Below the pieces are notes generated by a model. It worked only from the letters and a program-made list of their open reading frames with translations. It was not told the DNA's origin and made no database searches. Source: an uncultured Jannaschia sp. (lineage in GTDB: Bacteria > Pseudomonadota > Alphaproteobacteria > Rhodobacterales > Rhodobacteraceae). From it: DNA of 64,000 bases. This document shows positions 1-9,679 of the stretch, in pieces. The position numbers and the translations under genes are program-made. Location of the stretch: NCBI RefSeq assembly GCF_947503795.1, contig NZ_CANNEZ010000001.1:859001-923000 (forward strand), in the 5' to 3' direction. The number at the start of each line of letters is the position of its first letter. The first letter of the stretch is position 1.

Positions 1-930
1 CGCCAGATGGAGCCGCTGCGCGCCGCCGCCGAGGGCCTCGTGGCCAAGATGCCCGGCGTCGCCCGCGTGCAGGCCGTGCTCACCGCGCCGACCGAGACCA
101 AGGCGCCACCGTCCCTGAAGGTGGGCGGTCACCCGAAGTCACAGGACGGGCCGATGCGCGTGCCCGGCGTGGATCGCGTCGTCGCCATCGCGTCCGGCAA
201 GGGCGGCGTGGGCAAGTCCACGCTCGCCGCGAACCTCGCCGTGGCGCTGGCACGGCAGGGACGGCGCGTCGGTCTGCTCGACGCCGATATCTACGGCCCG
301 TCCCAGCCTCGCATGATGGGGGCCAACCAGCGCCCCGCTTCGCCCGACGGCAAGACCATCCATCCGCTTCAGGCCCATGGCGTCACGCTGATGTCGATCG
401 GCCTGATGCTCGATGCCGACAAGGCCGTGGTCTGGCGCGGCCCGATGCTGATGGGTGCCTTGCAGCAGATGTTGGGACAGGTGGCCTGGACGCATCACAC
501 CGATGGCGCCAACCTCGACGTCCTCATCGTCGATCTGCCGCCGGGGACCGGCGACGTGCAGCTCACGCTCTCGACCAAGGCCGTCGTGACCGGCGCGGTC
601 GTTGTCTCGACCCCGCAGGACGTGGCCCTTCTGGATGCACGCAAGGCGCTCGACATGTTCGCCACGCTCAAGACCCCGGTGCTGGGGCTGGTCGAGAACA
701 TGAGCCTCTTTCACTGCCCGAATTGCGGCCATGAGGCGCATATCTTCGGCCACGGGGGCGTCGCGGCCGAAGCGGAAGCGCTGGGCCTGCCGCTTCTGGG
801 AACACTGCCCATCGACCTCGAGACCCGGCTGGCCGGGGACGAGGGGACACCCATCGCGGCCGGTGACGGGCCGATGGCCGACGCCTTCGCCGACCTCGCG
901 CGGCGTCTGATCGAGATGGACGCCGGCTAA
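1..930 (+). CDS. mrp: Mrp/NBP35-family iron-sulfur cluster carrier ATPase (5' end outside window)
   Basis: The frame is open from base 1, so the true start is upstream; an internal ATG lies at 7. The first ~35 residues resemble the end of the MIP18/DUF59 domain that precedes the ATPase in alphaproteobacterial Mrp. The deviant Walker A GKGGVGKST follows at about residue 63, and a C-x2-C pair (HCPNCGH) near residue 238 is the site known in the family to hold a bridging Fe-S cluster between two subunits. The family carries Fe-S clusters to apo-proteins in the cytosol. It stands alone upstream of the dcw cluster on the same strand. Confidence 0.93.
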   Translation, partial: RQMEPLRAAAEGLVAKMPGVARVQAVLTAPTETKAPPSLKVGGHPKSQDGPMRVPGVDRVVAIASGKGGVGKSTLAANLAVALARQGRRVGLLDADIYGPSQPRMMGANQRPASPDGKTIHPLQAHGVTLMSIGLMLDADKAVVWRGPMLMGALQQMLGQVAWTHHTDGANLDVLIVDLPPGTGDVQLTLSTKAVVTGAVVVSTPQDVALLDARKALDMFATLKTPVLGLVENMSLFHCPNCGHEAHIFGHGGVAAEAEALGLPLLGTLPIDLETRLAGDEGTPIAAGDGPMADAFADLARRLIEMDAG

Positions 931-1266
931 AGCCGATCACACGAGGGCATGGAATCTCATGCCACCACGTCCACCAGTCGAGCCGTCGTTCAATGACGCG
1001 CAGAGGCCCGCTCCGATTCGGAATCATGCCTCGAATGGGTGATTCTGAAGCAAACCCCTGACTCCACGGAAGGATTCAGGGTTCAGCCGGAAATTCAGGC
1101 AGTTTGAGAACGCCGCCATCGGTTGGTCGAGGCTGACGCAGGGGCCCATTCTGTGGGCAATTTGCCACTGTTGCGCCGGAAGAACGGAACTTTTCTCCGT
1201 TTGAGAAAAACACAACAATTTCCGAAATTTCTCAACAGACATACAAGATATTGTGCCGATTTCCGC
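931..1266. other. Gene-free stretch upstream of the mraZ control region
   Basis: No credible coding frame is seen between mrp and the mraZ control region. The end (about 1190-1260) is AT-rich and contains an inverted repeat, TTGAGAAA at 1201-1208 and TTTCTCAA at 1228-1235. The short word GTTTGAGAA also occurs near 1100 and 1198. No function is assigned. Confidence 0.5.
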
Positions 1267-1299
1267 TTATCCCCAGTGTTATCCCAAGCCTGTGGATAA
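1267..1299. promoter_or_regulatory. Cluster of DnaA-box-like 9-mers
   Basis: Three 9-mers lie within 33 bp: TTATCCCCA (1267-1275), TTATCCCAA (1279-1287) and, inverted, TGTGGATAA (1291-1299). The last is the exact complement of the consensus DnaA box TTATCCACA; the other two differ from it by one and two bases. They sit directly upstream of the mraZ promoter. DnaA control of the dcw leader is an inference. Confidence 0.45.
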
Positions 1300-1304
1300 C
1301 TCTG

Positions 1305-1329
1305 GTGGCGTGAAGTGGCATATAGTGGG
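1305..1329 (+). promoter_or_regulatory. mraZ/dcw promoter with three MraZ-type repeats
   Basis: GTGGC at 1305, GTGGC at 1315 and GTGGG at 1325 are spaced at exactly 10 bp, one helical turn. This is the arrangement known for MraZ binding (TGGGN boxes with 5-bp spacers). A good -10 element, TATAGT, at 1321-1326 lies between boxes 2 and 3, so MraZ binding would block it. No clear -35 is seen. The layout suggests autorepression of the dcw transcript by MraZ. Confidence 0.65.
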
Positions 1330-1332
1330 TTC

Positions 1333-1575
1333 CCAGGGCGGTCCGTCTCTGGCATCAAGATTTCACAGAGCAGAGGGTGGCTACGGAGCGAAGACTTCAG
1401 ACCCCCAAATCGAGTTGAGGCAGGTTAAAACAGGCACCCCCCTTCGTCTCTGAACGACGAAAAGATCCAAAGCGCGCCGTGGCAGACATCCCCCCAGGTG
1501 ACAGCGCGCCAAGGACGCCCGGCAACGGGACACCAAGGCGGACCGGGTATTGGCAGACACCCGGTCCGCTTTTTT
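1333..1575 (+). ncRNA. UpsM-like small RNA from the mraZ leader
   Basis: The segment between the TATAGT -10 and a strong intrinsic terminator has no convincing reading frame and lies about 300 bp upstream of the mraZ start. In Rhodobacter sphaeroides the same place gives the abundant sRNA UpsM (about 206 nt), made when transcription from the dcw promoter stops at a leader terminator. Position, length and terminator match. Sequence identity to UpsM was not tested and the 5' end is an estimate from the -10 element. Confidence 0.6.
1538..1575 (+). terminator. Intrinsic terminator inside the mraZ leader
   Basis: An 11-bp perfect stem (GCGGACCGGGT at 1538-1548, ACCCGGTCCGC at 1559-1569) with a 10-nt loop is followed by six T (1570-1575). 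It stands after the promoter and before mraZ, so most transcripts should end here unless they read through. It defines the 3' end of the UpsM-like RNA. Confidence 0.85.
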
Positions 1576-1638
1576 ACGTCCGGGGGGCAAATTCAACCCT
1601 GGCGTGTGCTCTCCCGCACGCCGAAACGGATTAGATCG

Positions 1639-2148
1639 GTGACGCTCCGCTTTCGAGGCAACAGCACGCACAAGGTCGATGGCAAGGGCCGGGTATCCAT
1701 CCCGGCGGATTTTCGCCGCGTCCTCGATGCCGCCGATCCCGATCGCGAGCCGGGCACGAATGCCCGCGTCCACGTCCTTTACGGCGACACGCGCAACCCC
1801 TGGTTGACCTGCTATTCGGTCGCGGCGCTGGCCGAGGAGGACGCCAAGATCGAGCGGCTTCCCGACGGTCACCCCGACCGCGAGGTGCTCGAGGATTACT
1901 TCTACACCTTCGTCGAGACGCTCAGCATCGACGATAGCGGGCGGCTCGTGCTGCCCCGCGCGTTGCGCGATCAGGTCGGCATCGGCGACGAGGCGGTCTT
2001 CGCCTCGAAGGGCCGCACCTTCCGCATCCTGTCGCCGCAAGTGCCCGAAGTGGCGGCCAACCCGCTCAAGACCCGGCTGGGCGAGTTGCCCGAGGGCTTC
2101 TCGATCACGCGGCTGCTTCCGTCCGACACGCCGCCCGCCGCATCGTGA
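1639..2148 (+). CDS. mraZ: Transcriptional regulator MraZ
   Basis: MraZ is an AbrB-fold DNA-binding protein that represses its own dcw operon in the species studied. The product is 169 residues from GTG 1639. I chose this start because the family begins close to the [16 protein letters not shown] motif; the longer open frame from 1498 would run through the leader terminator. The two family repeats are visible: [11 protein letters not shown] near residue 18 and [11 protein letters not shown] near residue 103. The stop overlaps the rsmH start by 4 bp (GTGA). Confidence 0.93.
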   Translation: MTLRFRGNSTHKVDGKGRVSIPADFRRVLDAADPDREPGTNARVHVLYGDTRNPWLTCYSVAALAEEDAKIERLPDGHPDREVLEDYFYTFVETLSIDDSGRLVLPRALRDQVGIGDEAVFASKGRTFRILSPQVPEVAANPLKTRLGELPEGFSITRLLPSDTPPAAS

Positions 2149-3119
2149 CCGCGCCGAGTGAGTCCGGGGCGCCACATGTCCCCGTTTTGCTGTCGGCGAT
2201 CCTCGAAACCGTGGCTCCCGTGCGTGGCGTCTGGTTGGATGGCACCATGGGCGCCGGCGGATACACGCGGGGGCTGCTGGATGCGGGGGCGGACCGGGTG
2301 ATCGGCCTCGACCGCGATCCGACGGCTCACCAGATGGCGCGCGAATGGGCAGACGAACGGGTCGAGTTGGTGAAGACGGTTTTTTCGCGGATGGACGAGG
2401 TCGCGCGCGATCTCGATGGTGTGGTTCTCGATCTCGGGGTCAGCTCGATGCAGCTCGACCAGGCCGAGCGCGGCTTCAGCTTCATGCGGGACGGCCCGCT
2501 GGACATGCGGATGGGCGATGACGGGCCCAGTGCCGCCGATGTCGTCAACACGGCCCCCGAAGCGCTCCTCTCCGACATCCTGCACCGCTACGGCGAAGAG
2601 CGGGCCGCCCGGCGCATCGCCCGCTCCATCGTGCGCCGGCGTGACGAGGCCCCGTTCGAGACGACGCTCGATCTGGCCGAGACGGTCGCCGCCAACCTGC
2701 CGCGCCAGAAGCCCGGCCAGTCCCATCCCGCCACCCGCAGCTTCCAGGCCATCCGCATCGCGGTGAACGACGAGTTCGGCGAGCTGGCCCGCGGGCTGTC
2801 GGCCGCCGAGCGCGCGCTGGCTCCCGGCGGCTGGCTGGCCGTCGTGACCTTCCATTCGGTCGAGGACCGCGCCGTCAAACGCTTCCTGGCCGACCGGTCG
2901 GACGCGGGCGGCGGCGGGTCGCGCCATGCCGCACCCCAGCCGCCCCGGAATCCTGCCTTCGACGTGATCCACAAGGCCATCGCCCCCAGCCCCGAAGAGG
3001 TCGCGAACAACCCGCGCGCCCGCTCGGCCCGGCTCCGCGTCGCCCGCCGCACCGATGCGCCCGCGGGCGAGGTCGATCGCCGGACGCTGGGCCTTCCCGA
3101 CCCGGTCGAGGGGATCTGA
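2145..3119 (+). CDS. rsmH: 16S rRNA (cytosine-1402-N4) methyltransferase RsmH
   Basis: RsmH (MraW) transfers a methyl group from S-adenosylmethionine to N4 of C1402 in the 16S rRNA P site. The 324-residue product begins at GTG 2145 inside the mraZ stop. Family motifs are HVPVLL at the N-terminus, the SAM-binding [10 protein letters not shown] near residue 33, [10 protein letters not shown] near residue 96 and the C-terminal TFHSVEDR. It is translationally coupled to mraZ and followed 2 bp later by ftsL. Confidence 0.96.
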   Translation: MTAPSESGAPHVPVLLSAILETVAPVRGVWLDGTMGAGGYTRGLLDAGADRVIGLDRDPTAHQMAREWADERVELVKTVFSRMDEVARDLDGVVLDLGVSSMQLDQAERGFSFMRDGPLDMRMGDDGPSAADVVNTAPEALLSDILHRYGEERAARRIARSIVRRRDEAPFETTLDLAETVAANLPRQKPGQSHPATRSFQAIRIAVNDEFGELARGLSAAERALAPGGWLAVVTFHSVEDRAVKRFLADRSDAGGGGSRHAAPQPPRNPAFDVIHKAIAPSPEEVANNPRARSARLRVARRTDAPAGEVDRRTLGLPDPVEGI

Positions 3120-3121
3120 CG

Positions 3122-3565
3122 ATGCGCGGTCTTCTCTATGCCCTTTCCATCGCCGCCGTCGTGGGGCTCGCCTTCTGGGCCTACCGCGAAGGCTATGACA
3201 CCCGCGACACCGAGCGGCAGGTGGCCCAGCTCAAGCGCGAGATCGGCGCCCGGCACCAGGAGCTGTCGATGCTGCGCGCCGAATGGGCCTACCTGAACCG
3301 CCCCGACCGCCTGACGGCGCTGGCCGAGATGAATTTCGAACGGCTGGGACTGATGCCGCTGCAGGCGGACCATTTCGCGCTGGCCGAGCAGATCCCGTTC
3401 CCGCCCCCCGCGACGCCCGCCTTTCCGACCGTCTGGGCCGCCGACGAGGGGCTCGAGGAGAAGCTGGGCGAGGTCATCATCATGAACCATCGCTTCGGCG
3501 CCGATGCGGCCCCCGCGCTGATTGCGCCGCCGACGCTGGCCGATGACGGGGAGCAACTGCCGTGA
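3122..3565 (+). CDS. ftsL: Cell division protein FtsL
   Basis: A 147-residue bitopic membrane protein. A single transmembrane segment at about residues 3-20 is followed by a periplasmic coiled-coil-like stretch (RQVAQLKREI to LTALAEMNF, residues 30-75). FtsL links FtsB/FtsQ to FtsWI at the septum in the family. The assignment rests on position between rsmH and ftsI, length and topology, because FtsL sequences diverge strongly. The proline- and alanine-rich tail beyond residue 95 is longer than in E. coli. A GAGGGG ribosome site precedes the ATG. Confidence 0.88.
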   Translation: MRGLLYALSIAAVVGLAFWAYREGYDTRDTERQVAQLKREIGARHQELSMLRAEWAYLNRPDRLTALAEMNFERLGLMPLQADHFALAEQIPFPPPATPAFPTVWAADEGLEEKLGEVIIMNHRFGADAAPALIAPPTLADDGEQLP

Positions 3566-5358
3566 TCCGCCGCCGCCGTCGCCCTTCCGTCGCCACCGAC
3601 CCGTTCCAGCCGGTCGTCCCGACCATTCCACGCGCCCGGACCGAACCCGTCGCCATCCCCCGCGAGGCGCCCGAACGCGTGCGCCTGCGGGCCGAGCGTC
3701 GCCTCAAGTTCACCGCCGCCTGCTTTCTGGTGGGCTTCGCCGCGATCGGCCTGAAGATGGGCGCGATCTCGGCCTCCGAGGCGCGCGAGCCGTCCATCGG
3801 CGCGCGCGCCGGCGCCTCGATCGTCTCGGAGCGGTCCGACATCACCGACCGCGCGGGCCGCGTGCTGGCGACGAACGTGGTGGCCACCGCGCTCTATGCG
3901 CAGCCGCATCTTATGGTCGATCCGGTCGCCGCCGCCGAGGGCCTCGCGCGGGTCTTTCCGGACATGGATGCCGACGTCTGGTCCCGCCGCTTCCAGAGCG
4001 GGTCCAAGTTCTTCTGGATCAAGGGAAATATCTCTCCTGAGCAGCAACAGGCCGTCCACGATCTGGGCGAGCCGGGGCTTCTCTTCGGCGAGCGCGAGAT
4101 GCGGCTCTATCCCAACGGCCCGCTTGCCAGCCACGTGCTCGGAGGCGCGCGCTACGGCGAGCAGGACGTCCGCGCCGCCGAGATCAAGGGCATCGCCGGC
4201 GTCGAGGCCGTGTTCGACGACTACCTCCGCGATCCCGCGCAGCAGGGCGCGCCCCTGCGCCTGAGCATCGACCTGTCGGTGCAAACCGCGCTGGAGCAGG
4301 TCCTCTCGGGGGGCATGCGCCTGATGAACGCCAAGGGCGCGGCCGCGATCCTGATGGACGTGCATACGGGCGAGGTCGTGGCTCTGGCCAGCCTGCCCGA
4401 TTTCGACCCCAACGACCGGCCGCGCGCCGCCATCGAGGGCGATCCCGCCGACAGCCCGCTGTTCAACCGCGCGGTGCAGGGCGTCTACGAGCTGGGCTCG
4501 ACCTTCAAGATCTTCACCGCCGCCCAGAGCCTCGAGCTGGGGCTGACCAATGCGGGCACGATGGTGAACACCCAGGGGCCGCTCCGCCAGGGGCGCCACC
4601 GCATCCGCGACTTCCACGATTACGGCCCGCGTCTCTCGGTGACGGACGTGATCGTGAAATCCTCGAATATCGGCACCGCGCGCATGGCGCTCGACATTGG
4701 CGCCAAGCGGCAGCAGGACTTCCTGCGCGCGCTCGGGTTCTTCGAGCCGACCGCGATCGAACTGACCGAGGCGCCCGGCGCCCGCCCGCTCGTCCCGACG
4801 CGCTGGCCCGAGATCTCGACCATGACCATCAGCTACGGCCACGGCCTCTCGGCCTCGCCGCTACATCTCGCGCAAGGCTACGCCTCGCTCCTGAACGGCG
4901 GCACGCGGGTCCGCCCGACGCTTCTGGCCCGGAGCGCCGTGCCCGATCCCGGCGCGCGGGTCGTCAGCACGCGCGTCTCGGCCGAGGCGCGGCACATGCT
5001 GCGGCAGGTCGTGATGCGGGGGACGGCATCGATGGGCGAGGTGCCCGGCTACCAGGTCGGCGGCAAGACCGGGACGGCCGACAAGCCCAAGCACACGGGC
5101 GGCTATTGGGACGACAAGGTCATCACCACCTTCGCCAGCGTCTTCCCGGCGCAGGACCCGAAATTCGTCCTCGTCGTCACGCTGGACGAGCCCGAGATCG
5201 ACGCGGCGGGCGAGCGGCGGCGCACGGCCGGCTGGACGGCGGTGCCCGTCGCCTCCGAGATCACCGCGCGCGTCGGCCCGCTTCTGGGGATGCGGCCCGA
5301 TTTCGATCCCGCACAGGATGCCTTCGGTGCATATCTGACACAGGCGGGTCTGCGCTGA
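3562..5358 (+). CDS. ftsI: Peptidoglycan D,D-transpeptidase FtsI (PBP3)
   Basis: The septal class B penicillin-binding protein cross-links peptidoglycan during division. The product is 598 residues from GTG 3562, which overlaps the ftsL stop (GTGA). A transmembrane segment lies near residues 50-70, then the dimerisation/pedestal domain, then the transpeptidase. The three catalytic motifs are intact: S313-T-F-K316 (nucleophile Ser313), S367-S-N369 and K502-T-G504. It lies in the expected dcw position between ftsL and murE. Confidence 0.96.
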   Translation: MIRRRRRPSVATDPFQPVVPTIPRARTEPVAIPREAPERVRLRAERRLKFTAACFLVGFAAIGLKMGAISASEAREPSIGARAGASIVSERSDITDRAGRVLATNVVATALYAQPHLMVDPVAAAEGLARVFPDMDADVWSRRFQSGSKFFWIKGNISPEQQQAVHDLGEPGLLFGEREMRLYPNGPLASHVLGGARYGEQDVRAAEIKGIAGVEAVFDDYLRDPAQQGAPLRLSIDLSVQTALEQVLSGGMRLMNAKGAAAILMDVHTGEVVALASLPDFDPNDRPRAAIEGDPADSPLFNRAVQGVYELGSTFKIFTAAQSLELGLTNAGTMVNTQGPLRQGRHRIRDFHDYGPRLSVTDVIVKSSNIGTARMALDIGAKRQQDFLRALGFFEPTAIELTEAPGARPLVPTRWPEISTMTISYGHGLSASPLHLAQGYASLLNGGTRVRPTLLARSAVPDPGARVVSTRVSAEARHMLRQVVMRGTASMGEVPGYQVGGKTGTADKPKHTGGYWDDKVITTFASVFPAQDPKFVLVVTLDEPEIDAAGERRRTAGWTAVPVASEITARVGPLLGMRPDFDPAQDAFGAYLTQAGLR

Positions 5359-5420
5359 TGGACGGGGCGCGCCGGGCGGGATAATCCGGGCGCGCGACAC
5401 GAGGCACGGGCGAGGGCGCC

Positions 5421-6875
5421 ATGATCAGGACACTGGCGGAACTGGGGCTGACGGGACCATCGGACCTGCGCGTGTCGGGTCTGGCCGTCGACAACCGCCG
5501 CGTCCGGCCGGGCGATCTCTTCGCCGCCTTGCCCGGCGAGAAGACCCATGGCGCGCGTTTCGCCGCCGACGCGGTCGCGCGCGGTGCCGTCGCGATCCTG
5601 ACCGACCCCGCAGGGGCCGCCGTCGCCGGGGATGTCGCCCCCGTCATCGTCGTCGAAGACCCGCGCGCCGCCTTGGCCTTTGCCGCCGCGCTGATGGCCG
5701 GGCGCCAGCCCGAAACGGTCGTCGCCGTCACCGGGACCAACGGCAAGACCAGCGTCGCCAGCTTCACACGCCAGATCTGGGACGCGCTGGGCATCCAGGC
5801 CGTCAATATCGGCACCACCGGGGTCGAGGGCGCCTTCCACGCCCCCGCCACCCACACCACGCCCGAGCCCATCACGCTGCATCGCCTCTTGGCCGAGATG
5901 GCCGAGTTCGGCGTCACCCATGCCGCGATGGAGGCCTCGTCCCACGGGCTCGACCAGCGCCGTCTCGAGGCGGTCCGGCTGGCCGCTGCCGGCTTCACCA
6001 ACCTGACGCAGGATCATCTCGACTATCACGGCACGATGGAGGCCTATTTCGACGCCAAGGCCGGCCTGTTTGACCGCATCCTGCCTGTCGACGGCGTCGC
6101 GGTGATCGATTTCGACGACCCCCACGGCCCCGACCTCGCCGCCGCCTGCACCGCGCGCGGGCAGGAGGTGATCGGCGTCGGCCGTCACGACGATGCCCGC
6201 ATCCGCCTGACTGGCCAGCGCTTCGATGCGACGGGACAGGACGTCCTGTTCCAGTGGCAGGGCCATGCCCATACCGCCCGGCTCGAGCTAATCGGCGGCT
6301 TCCAGGCGGCGAACGCGCTTCTGGCGGCGGGGTTGGTCATCGGCGCGGGCGAGGAGGCCGAGGCCGTCTTCCGCGCGCTGGCCAAGCTCGAGGGTGTGCG
6401 CGGCCGGATGGAGCTGGCCGCGACGCGCGACAACGGGGCGGCGGTCTTCGTCGATTACGCCCACACGCCCGACGCCATCGCCACCGCGCTGCAGGCGCTG
6501 CGCCCGCATGTGATGGGTCGCATCGTCGCCATCATTGGCGCGGGCGGCGACCGCGACACAGGCAAGCGGTCGCTGATGGGCGAGGCTGCGATGTCGCATG
6601 CCGACGCGGTGATCGTGACCGACGACAACCCCCGCTCCGAAGATCCGGCGGCCATCCGCGCCGCCGTGATGCAGGGCGCGCCCGGCGCGACCGAGATCGG
6701 CGACCGCGCCGAAGCGATCCTGCGCGGTGCGGGCGAGCTCGAACCCGGCGACGCGCTTCTGGTGATGGGCAAGGGGCACGAGACCGGCCAGACCGTCGGC
6801 GACATGGTCCTGCCCTTCGACGATGTCGAGCAGGCCTCGATCTCCGTCGCGGCCCTCGAAGGCCGCGAGGCATGA
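5421..6875 (+). CDS. murE: UDP-MurNAc-L-Ala-D-Glu:meso-diaminopimelate ligase MurE
   Basis: The cytosolic Mur ligase adds meso-diaminopimelate to UDP-MurNAc-dipeptide using ATP. The product is 484 residues. The ATP-binding motif GTNGKT is at 105-110 and the amino-acid specificity motif D402-N-P-R405 is the form that selects diaminopimelate, as expected in a Gram-negative. There is a 62-bp gap after ftsI. The stop overlaps the murF start (ATGA). Confidence 0.97.
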   Translation: MIRTLAELGLTGPSDLRVSGLAVDNRRVRPGDLFAALPGEKTHGARFAADAVARGAVAILTDPAGAAVAGDVAPVIVVEDPRAALAFAAALMAGRQPETVVAVTGTNGKTSVASFTRQIWDALGIQAVNIGTTGVEGAFHAPATHTTPEPITLHRLLAEMAEFGVTHAAMEASSHGLDQRRLEAVRLAAAGFTNLTQDHLDYHGTMEAYFDAKAGLFDRILPVDGVAVIDFDDPHGPDLAAACTARGQEVIGVGRHDDARIRLTGQRFDATGQDVLFQWQGHAHTARLELIGGFQAANALLAAGLVIGAGEEAEAVFRALAKLEGVRGRMELAATRDNGAAVFVDYAHTPDAIATALQALRPHVMGRIVAIIGAGGDRDTGKRSLMGEAAMSHADAVIVTDDNPRSEDPAAIRAAVMQGAPGATEIGDRAEAILRGAGELEPGDALLVMGKGHETGQTVGDMVLPFDDVEQASISVAALEGREA

Positions 6876-8269
6876 CGCTCTGGACCGCAGCCGAGGCCGC
6901 GGCCGCCACGGGCGGCACCGCGTCAGGCGACTGGGTCGCGACCGGCCTCAGCATCGACACGCGCACGCTCGCGCCCGGCGATCTCTTCGTGGCGCTGACG
7001 GCCGCGCGCGACGGCCATGATTTCGTCGCCGGCGCCCTCGCGGCCGGGGCGGCCGCGGCGCTCGTCTCGCGCGTGCCGGACGGGGTCGACGCGGCGCGCT
7101 GCCTCGTGGTGCCGGATGTGCAGGCGGGGCTCGAGGCGTTGGGCCGCGCAGGGCGCGCACGCACGTCCGCGCGGGTCATCGCCATCACCGGCAGCGTCGG
7201 CAAGACCTCGACCAAGGAGATGCTGCGCCATGCGCTCGCCCGCCAGGGCCGTGTCCATGCCGCCATCAAGTCTTTCAACAACCATTGGGGCGTGCCGCTG
7301 ACGCTGGCCGGATGCCCGGCCGACGCCGATTTCGCCGTCATCGAGATCGGCATGAACCACCCCGGCGAGATCGCGCCCCTGGCCGTTCAGGCCGCGCCCG
7401 ATGTCGCCATGGTCACCAATGTCGCGCCGGTTCATCTCGAGGCCTTCGCCGACGGCGTGCCCGGTATCGCGCGCGAGAAGGCGGCGATCTTCGACGGGCT
7501 GCGCCCCGGCGGGGCCGCGATCTGGAATGCCGATCTCGAGACCTCAGACATCCTCGCGCAGGCGGGCACCGTCTCGTTCGGACGGGCGGGGGCGGCGGAC
7601 TGGCACCTGATCGACGCCAATCCCGGCCCCGACGGGACCGCCTGCCGCGCCATGACGCCCTTGGGCGAGGTGCTGTTCCGCGTCGGCGCGCCGGGCGCGC
7701 ATTTCGCGCTCAACGCGCTGGCCGTGCTGGCCGCCATCCACGAAGCGGGGGGCGACGTGGCGCTGGCCGCGCTGTCGCTCGCCGACTGGACCCCGCCCGA
7801 GGGGCGCGGCCAGCGGCTCGCGCTGATCCTCCACCCCGACGAGCCGCCGGTCGACCTGATCGACGACGCCTACAACGCCAACCCGGCTTCGGTCGGCGCG
7901 GCGCTGGACCTCCTGGCCGCGACGCCGGTGCCGCCCCGCGCCCGCCGCATCGCGATCCTCGGCGACATGAAGGAGCTGGGGCCGACCGGACCCGAACGCC
8001 ATGCCGCGCTGGCCGATCACGACGGGCTGGCCGCGCTCGACCGCATCCATACCGTCGGCCCGCTGATGCGGCACCTGCACGACGCGCTTCCCGGCGATGC
8101 GCGCGGGCTGCACGTGGACACGAGCGACGCGCTCCTGCGCAAACTTCGCGACATGGTGCGGCCCGGCGACGCCGTGCTTGTGAAGGGCTCGCTTTCGATG
8201 AAGATGGCCAAGCTGGTCGCGGGTCTCCGCGCCCTGGGCGAGGCCGGCGCCTCCACTCCGAAGGACTAG
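6872..8269 (+). CDS. murF: UDP-MurNAc-tripeptide:D-Ala-D-Ala ligase MurF
   Basis: MurF adds D-alanyl-D-alanine to complete the pentapeptide precursor in the cytosol. The product is 465 residues. I chose ATG 6872, which overlaps the murE stop (ATGA), over an open frame that runs far upstream into murE. The ATP motif GSVGKTST is near residue 106, and the Mur ligase signatures [17 protein letters not shown] and DDAYNANP are present. mraY begins 8 bp after the stop. Confidence 0.96.
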   Translation: MTLWTAAEAAAATGGTASGDWVATGLSIDTRTLAPGDLFVALTAARDGHDFVAGALAAGAAAALVSRVPDGVDAARCLVVPDVQAGLEALGRAGRARTSARVIAITGSVGKTSTKEMLRHALARQGRVHAAIKSFNNHWGVPLTLAGCPADADFAVIEIGMNHPGEIAPLAVQAAPDVAMVTNVAPVHLEAFADGVPGIAREKAAIFDGLRPGGAAIWNADLETSDILAQAGTVSFGRAGAADWHLIDANPGPDGTACRAMTPLGEVLFRVGAPGAHFALNALAVLAAIHEAGGDVALAALSLADWTPPEGRGQRLALILHPDEPPVDLIDDAYNANPASVGAALDLLAATPVPPRARRIAILGDMKELGPTGPERHAALADHDGLAALDRIHTVGPLMRHLHDALPGDARGLHVDTSDALLRKLRDMVRPGDAVLVKGSLSMKMAKLVAGLRALGEAGASTPKD

Positions 8270-8277
8270 GACCGCAC

Positions 8278-9360
8278 ATGCTCTACTGGCTCACCCAGCT
8301 CTCGGATGGCGGCGACGTCTTCAATCTCTTTCGCTACATCACCGTCCGCGCGGGCGGCGCGTTCTTCGTCGCGCTGATCTTCGGCTTCATCTTCGGGCGA
8401 CCGCTGATCGACCTCCTCCGTCGCCGGCAAGGTAAGGGCCAGCCGATCCGTGACGACGGCCCCGAGACCCATTTCGCCAAGGCGGGCACGCCGACCATGG
8501 GCGGGGTCCTGATCCTCGGCGCGGTGACGGTCGCCACGCTGATGTTTGGGCGGCTCGACAACCCTTACGTCTGGCTCGTTCTCTTCGTGACCATCGCGTT
8601 CGGCGCCATCGGCTTCGTCGACGACTACGCCAAGGTTTCGGCAGGCAACGCCAAGGGCGTGCCGGGTCGCGTGCGGCTGGCGCTAGGCTTCGTGATCGCG
8701 CTGGTCGCGGCGCTGGTCGCGGTCTGGGTCCACCCGCCCGAGCTGGAGAACCAGCTCGCCTTCCCGGTCTTCGCCGACGTGCTTCTGAACATGGGATGGG
8801 TCTTCATCCCCTTCGTGATGATCGTGATCGTGGGCTCGGCCAACGCGGTGAACCTGACCGATGGGCTCGACGGGCTGGCGATCATGCCGGTGATGATCGC
8901 GGCGGGGACGCTCGGGGTCATCTCCTATGCCGTGGGGCGGACGGACTTCACCGAATATCTCGGCGTGCATTACGTGCCGGGCACGGGCGAGCTTCTGATC
9001 TTCTGCGCCGGTCTGATCGGCGGGGGGCTCGGGTTCCTCTGGTACAACGCACCGCCCGCCGCGGTCTTCATGGGCGACACCGGCTCGCTGGCACTGGGCG
9101 GTGCGCTCGGGACCATCGCCGTCGTCACCAAGCATGAACTGGTCTGGGCCATCATCGGTGGGCTGTTCGTGGTCGAGGCGCTCTCGGTCATCATCCAGGT
9201 CCTCTACTTCAAATCGACCGGCAAGCGCGTCTTTCTGATGGCGCCGATCCACCACCATTTCGAAAAGAAGGGCTGGGCCGAGCCGCAGGTCGTGATCCGC
9301 TTCTGGATCATCGCGCTGATCCTCGCCCTGATCGGGCTGGCCACGCTGAAGGTCCGCTGA
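8278..9360 (+). CDS. mraY: Phospho-MurNAc-pentapeptide transferase MraY
   Basis: MraY makes lipid I from UDP-MurNAc-pentapeptide and undecaprenyl phosphate in the inner membrane. The product is 360 residues with about ten hydrophobic segments. The Asp-rich catalytic motifs are visible: [18 protein letters not shown] and [12 protein letters not shown]. The family HHHFEKKGW loop lies near the C-terminus. The start ATG 8278 follows murF by 8 bp. Confidence 0.97.
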   Translation: MLYWLTQLSDGGDVFNLFRYITVRAGGAFFVALIFGFIFGRPLIDLLRRRQGKGQPIRDDGPETHFAKAGTPTMGGVLILGAVTVATLMFGRLDNPYVWLVLFVTIAFGAIGFVDDYAKVSAGNAKGVPGRVRLALGFVIALVAALVAVWVHPPELENQLAFPVFADVLLNMGWVFIPFVMIVIVGSANAVNLTDGLDGLAIMPVMIAAGTLGVISYAVGRTDFTEYLGVHYVPGTGELLIFCAGLIGGGLGFLWYNAPPAAVFMGDTGSLALGGALGTIAVVTKHELVWAIIGGLFVVEALSVIIQVLYFKSTGKRVFLMAPIHHHFEKKGWAEPQVVIRFWIIALILALIGLATLKVR

Positions 9361-9466
9361 GGATGGCGCGGACCCCGATCCTTCAAGGGATTTGGCGGGA
9401 TTCGCCGTCGATGAACCTTCGCGCCCGACCCTCGGCGTGGCGGGACGGCCGGGCCGGGTGCACCCG

Positions 9467-9679
9467 ATGCTAGGTCAGCCGCGCAACCCGCTCTCGCTGT
9501 CGGAGAAGGCCGCGCGCTACGGGGCGGTCGCGCTCCTCGTGGGGGTGCTCATCATTGGCTGGCCGATCGTCGAGGGCTACCGCATCGCGGGCGCGGGGAT
9601 GCCGATGCCACCCGAGGGCGACGGCTGGCAGGAGCTTCGGCGCTTCGGCTGGGATTACGGCATGTCGACGCGGAAATGA
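9467..9679 (+). CDS. Small single-span membrane protein between mraY and murD
   Basis: A 70-residue product if started at ATG 9467; an open frame continues upstream to 9392, so the start is uncertain. One hydrophobic segment (about residues 17-36) is followed by a short polar tail. Its stop overlaps the murD start (ATGA), the same coupling used by the real neighbours, which supports translation. I do not recognise a family. A small division or wall-synthesis accessory is possible from position only. Confidence 0.6.
   Translation: MLGQPRNPLSLSEKAARYGAVALLVGVLIIGWPIVEGYRIAGAGMPMPPEGDGWQELRRFGWDYGMSTRK

Noticed and set aside
1190-1340. Chromosomal replication origin
   Set aside because: DnaA-like boxes and AT-rich DNA are present, but only three boxes, and the spot is a conserved dcw promoter; genes usually next to alphaproteobacterial oriC are absent.
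3289-4842. Minus-strand open frame of 517 codons opposite ftsL/ftsI
   Set aside because: It lies opposite ftsI, whose three catalytic motifs are intact; composition is non-protein.
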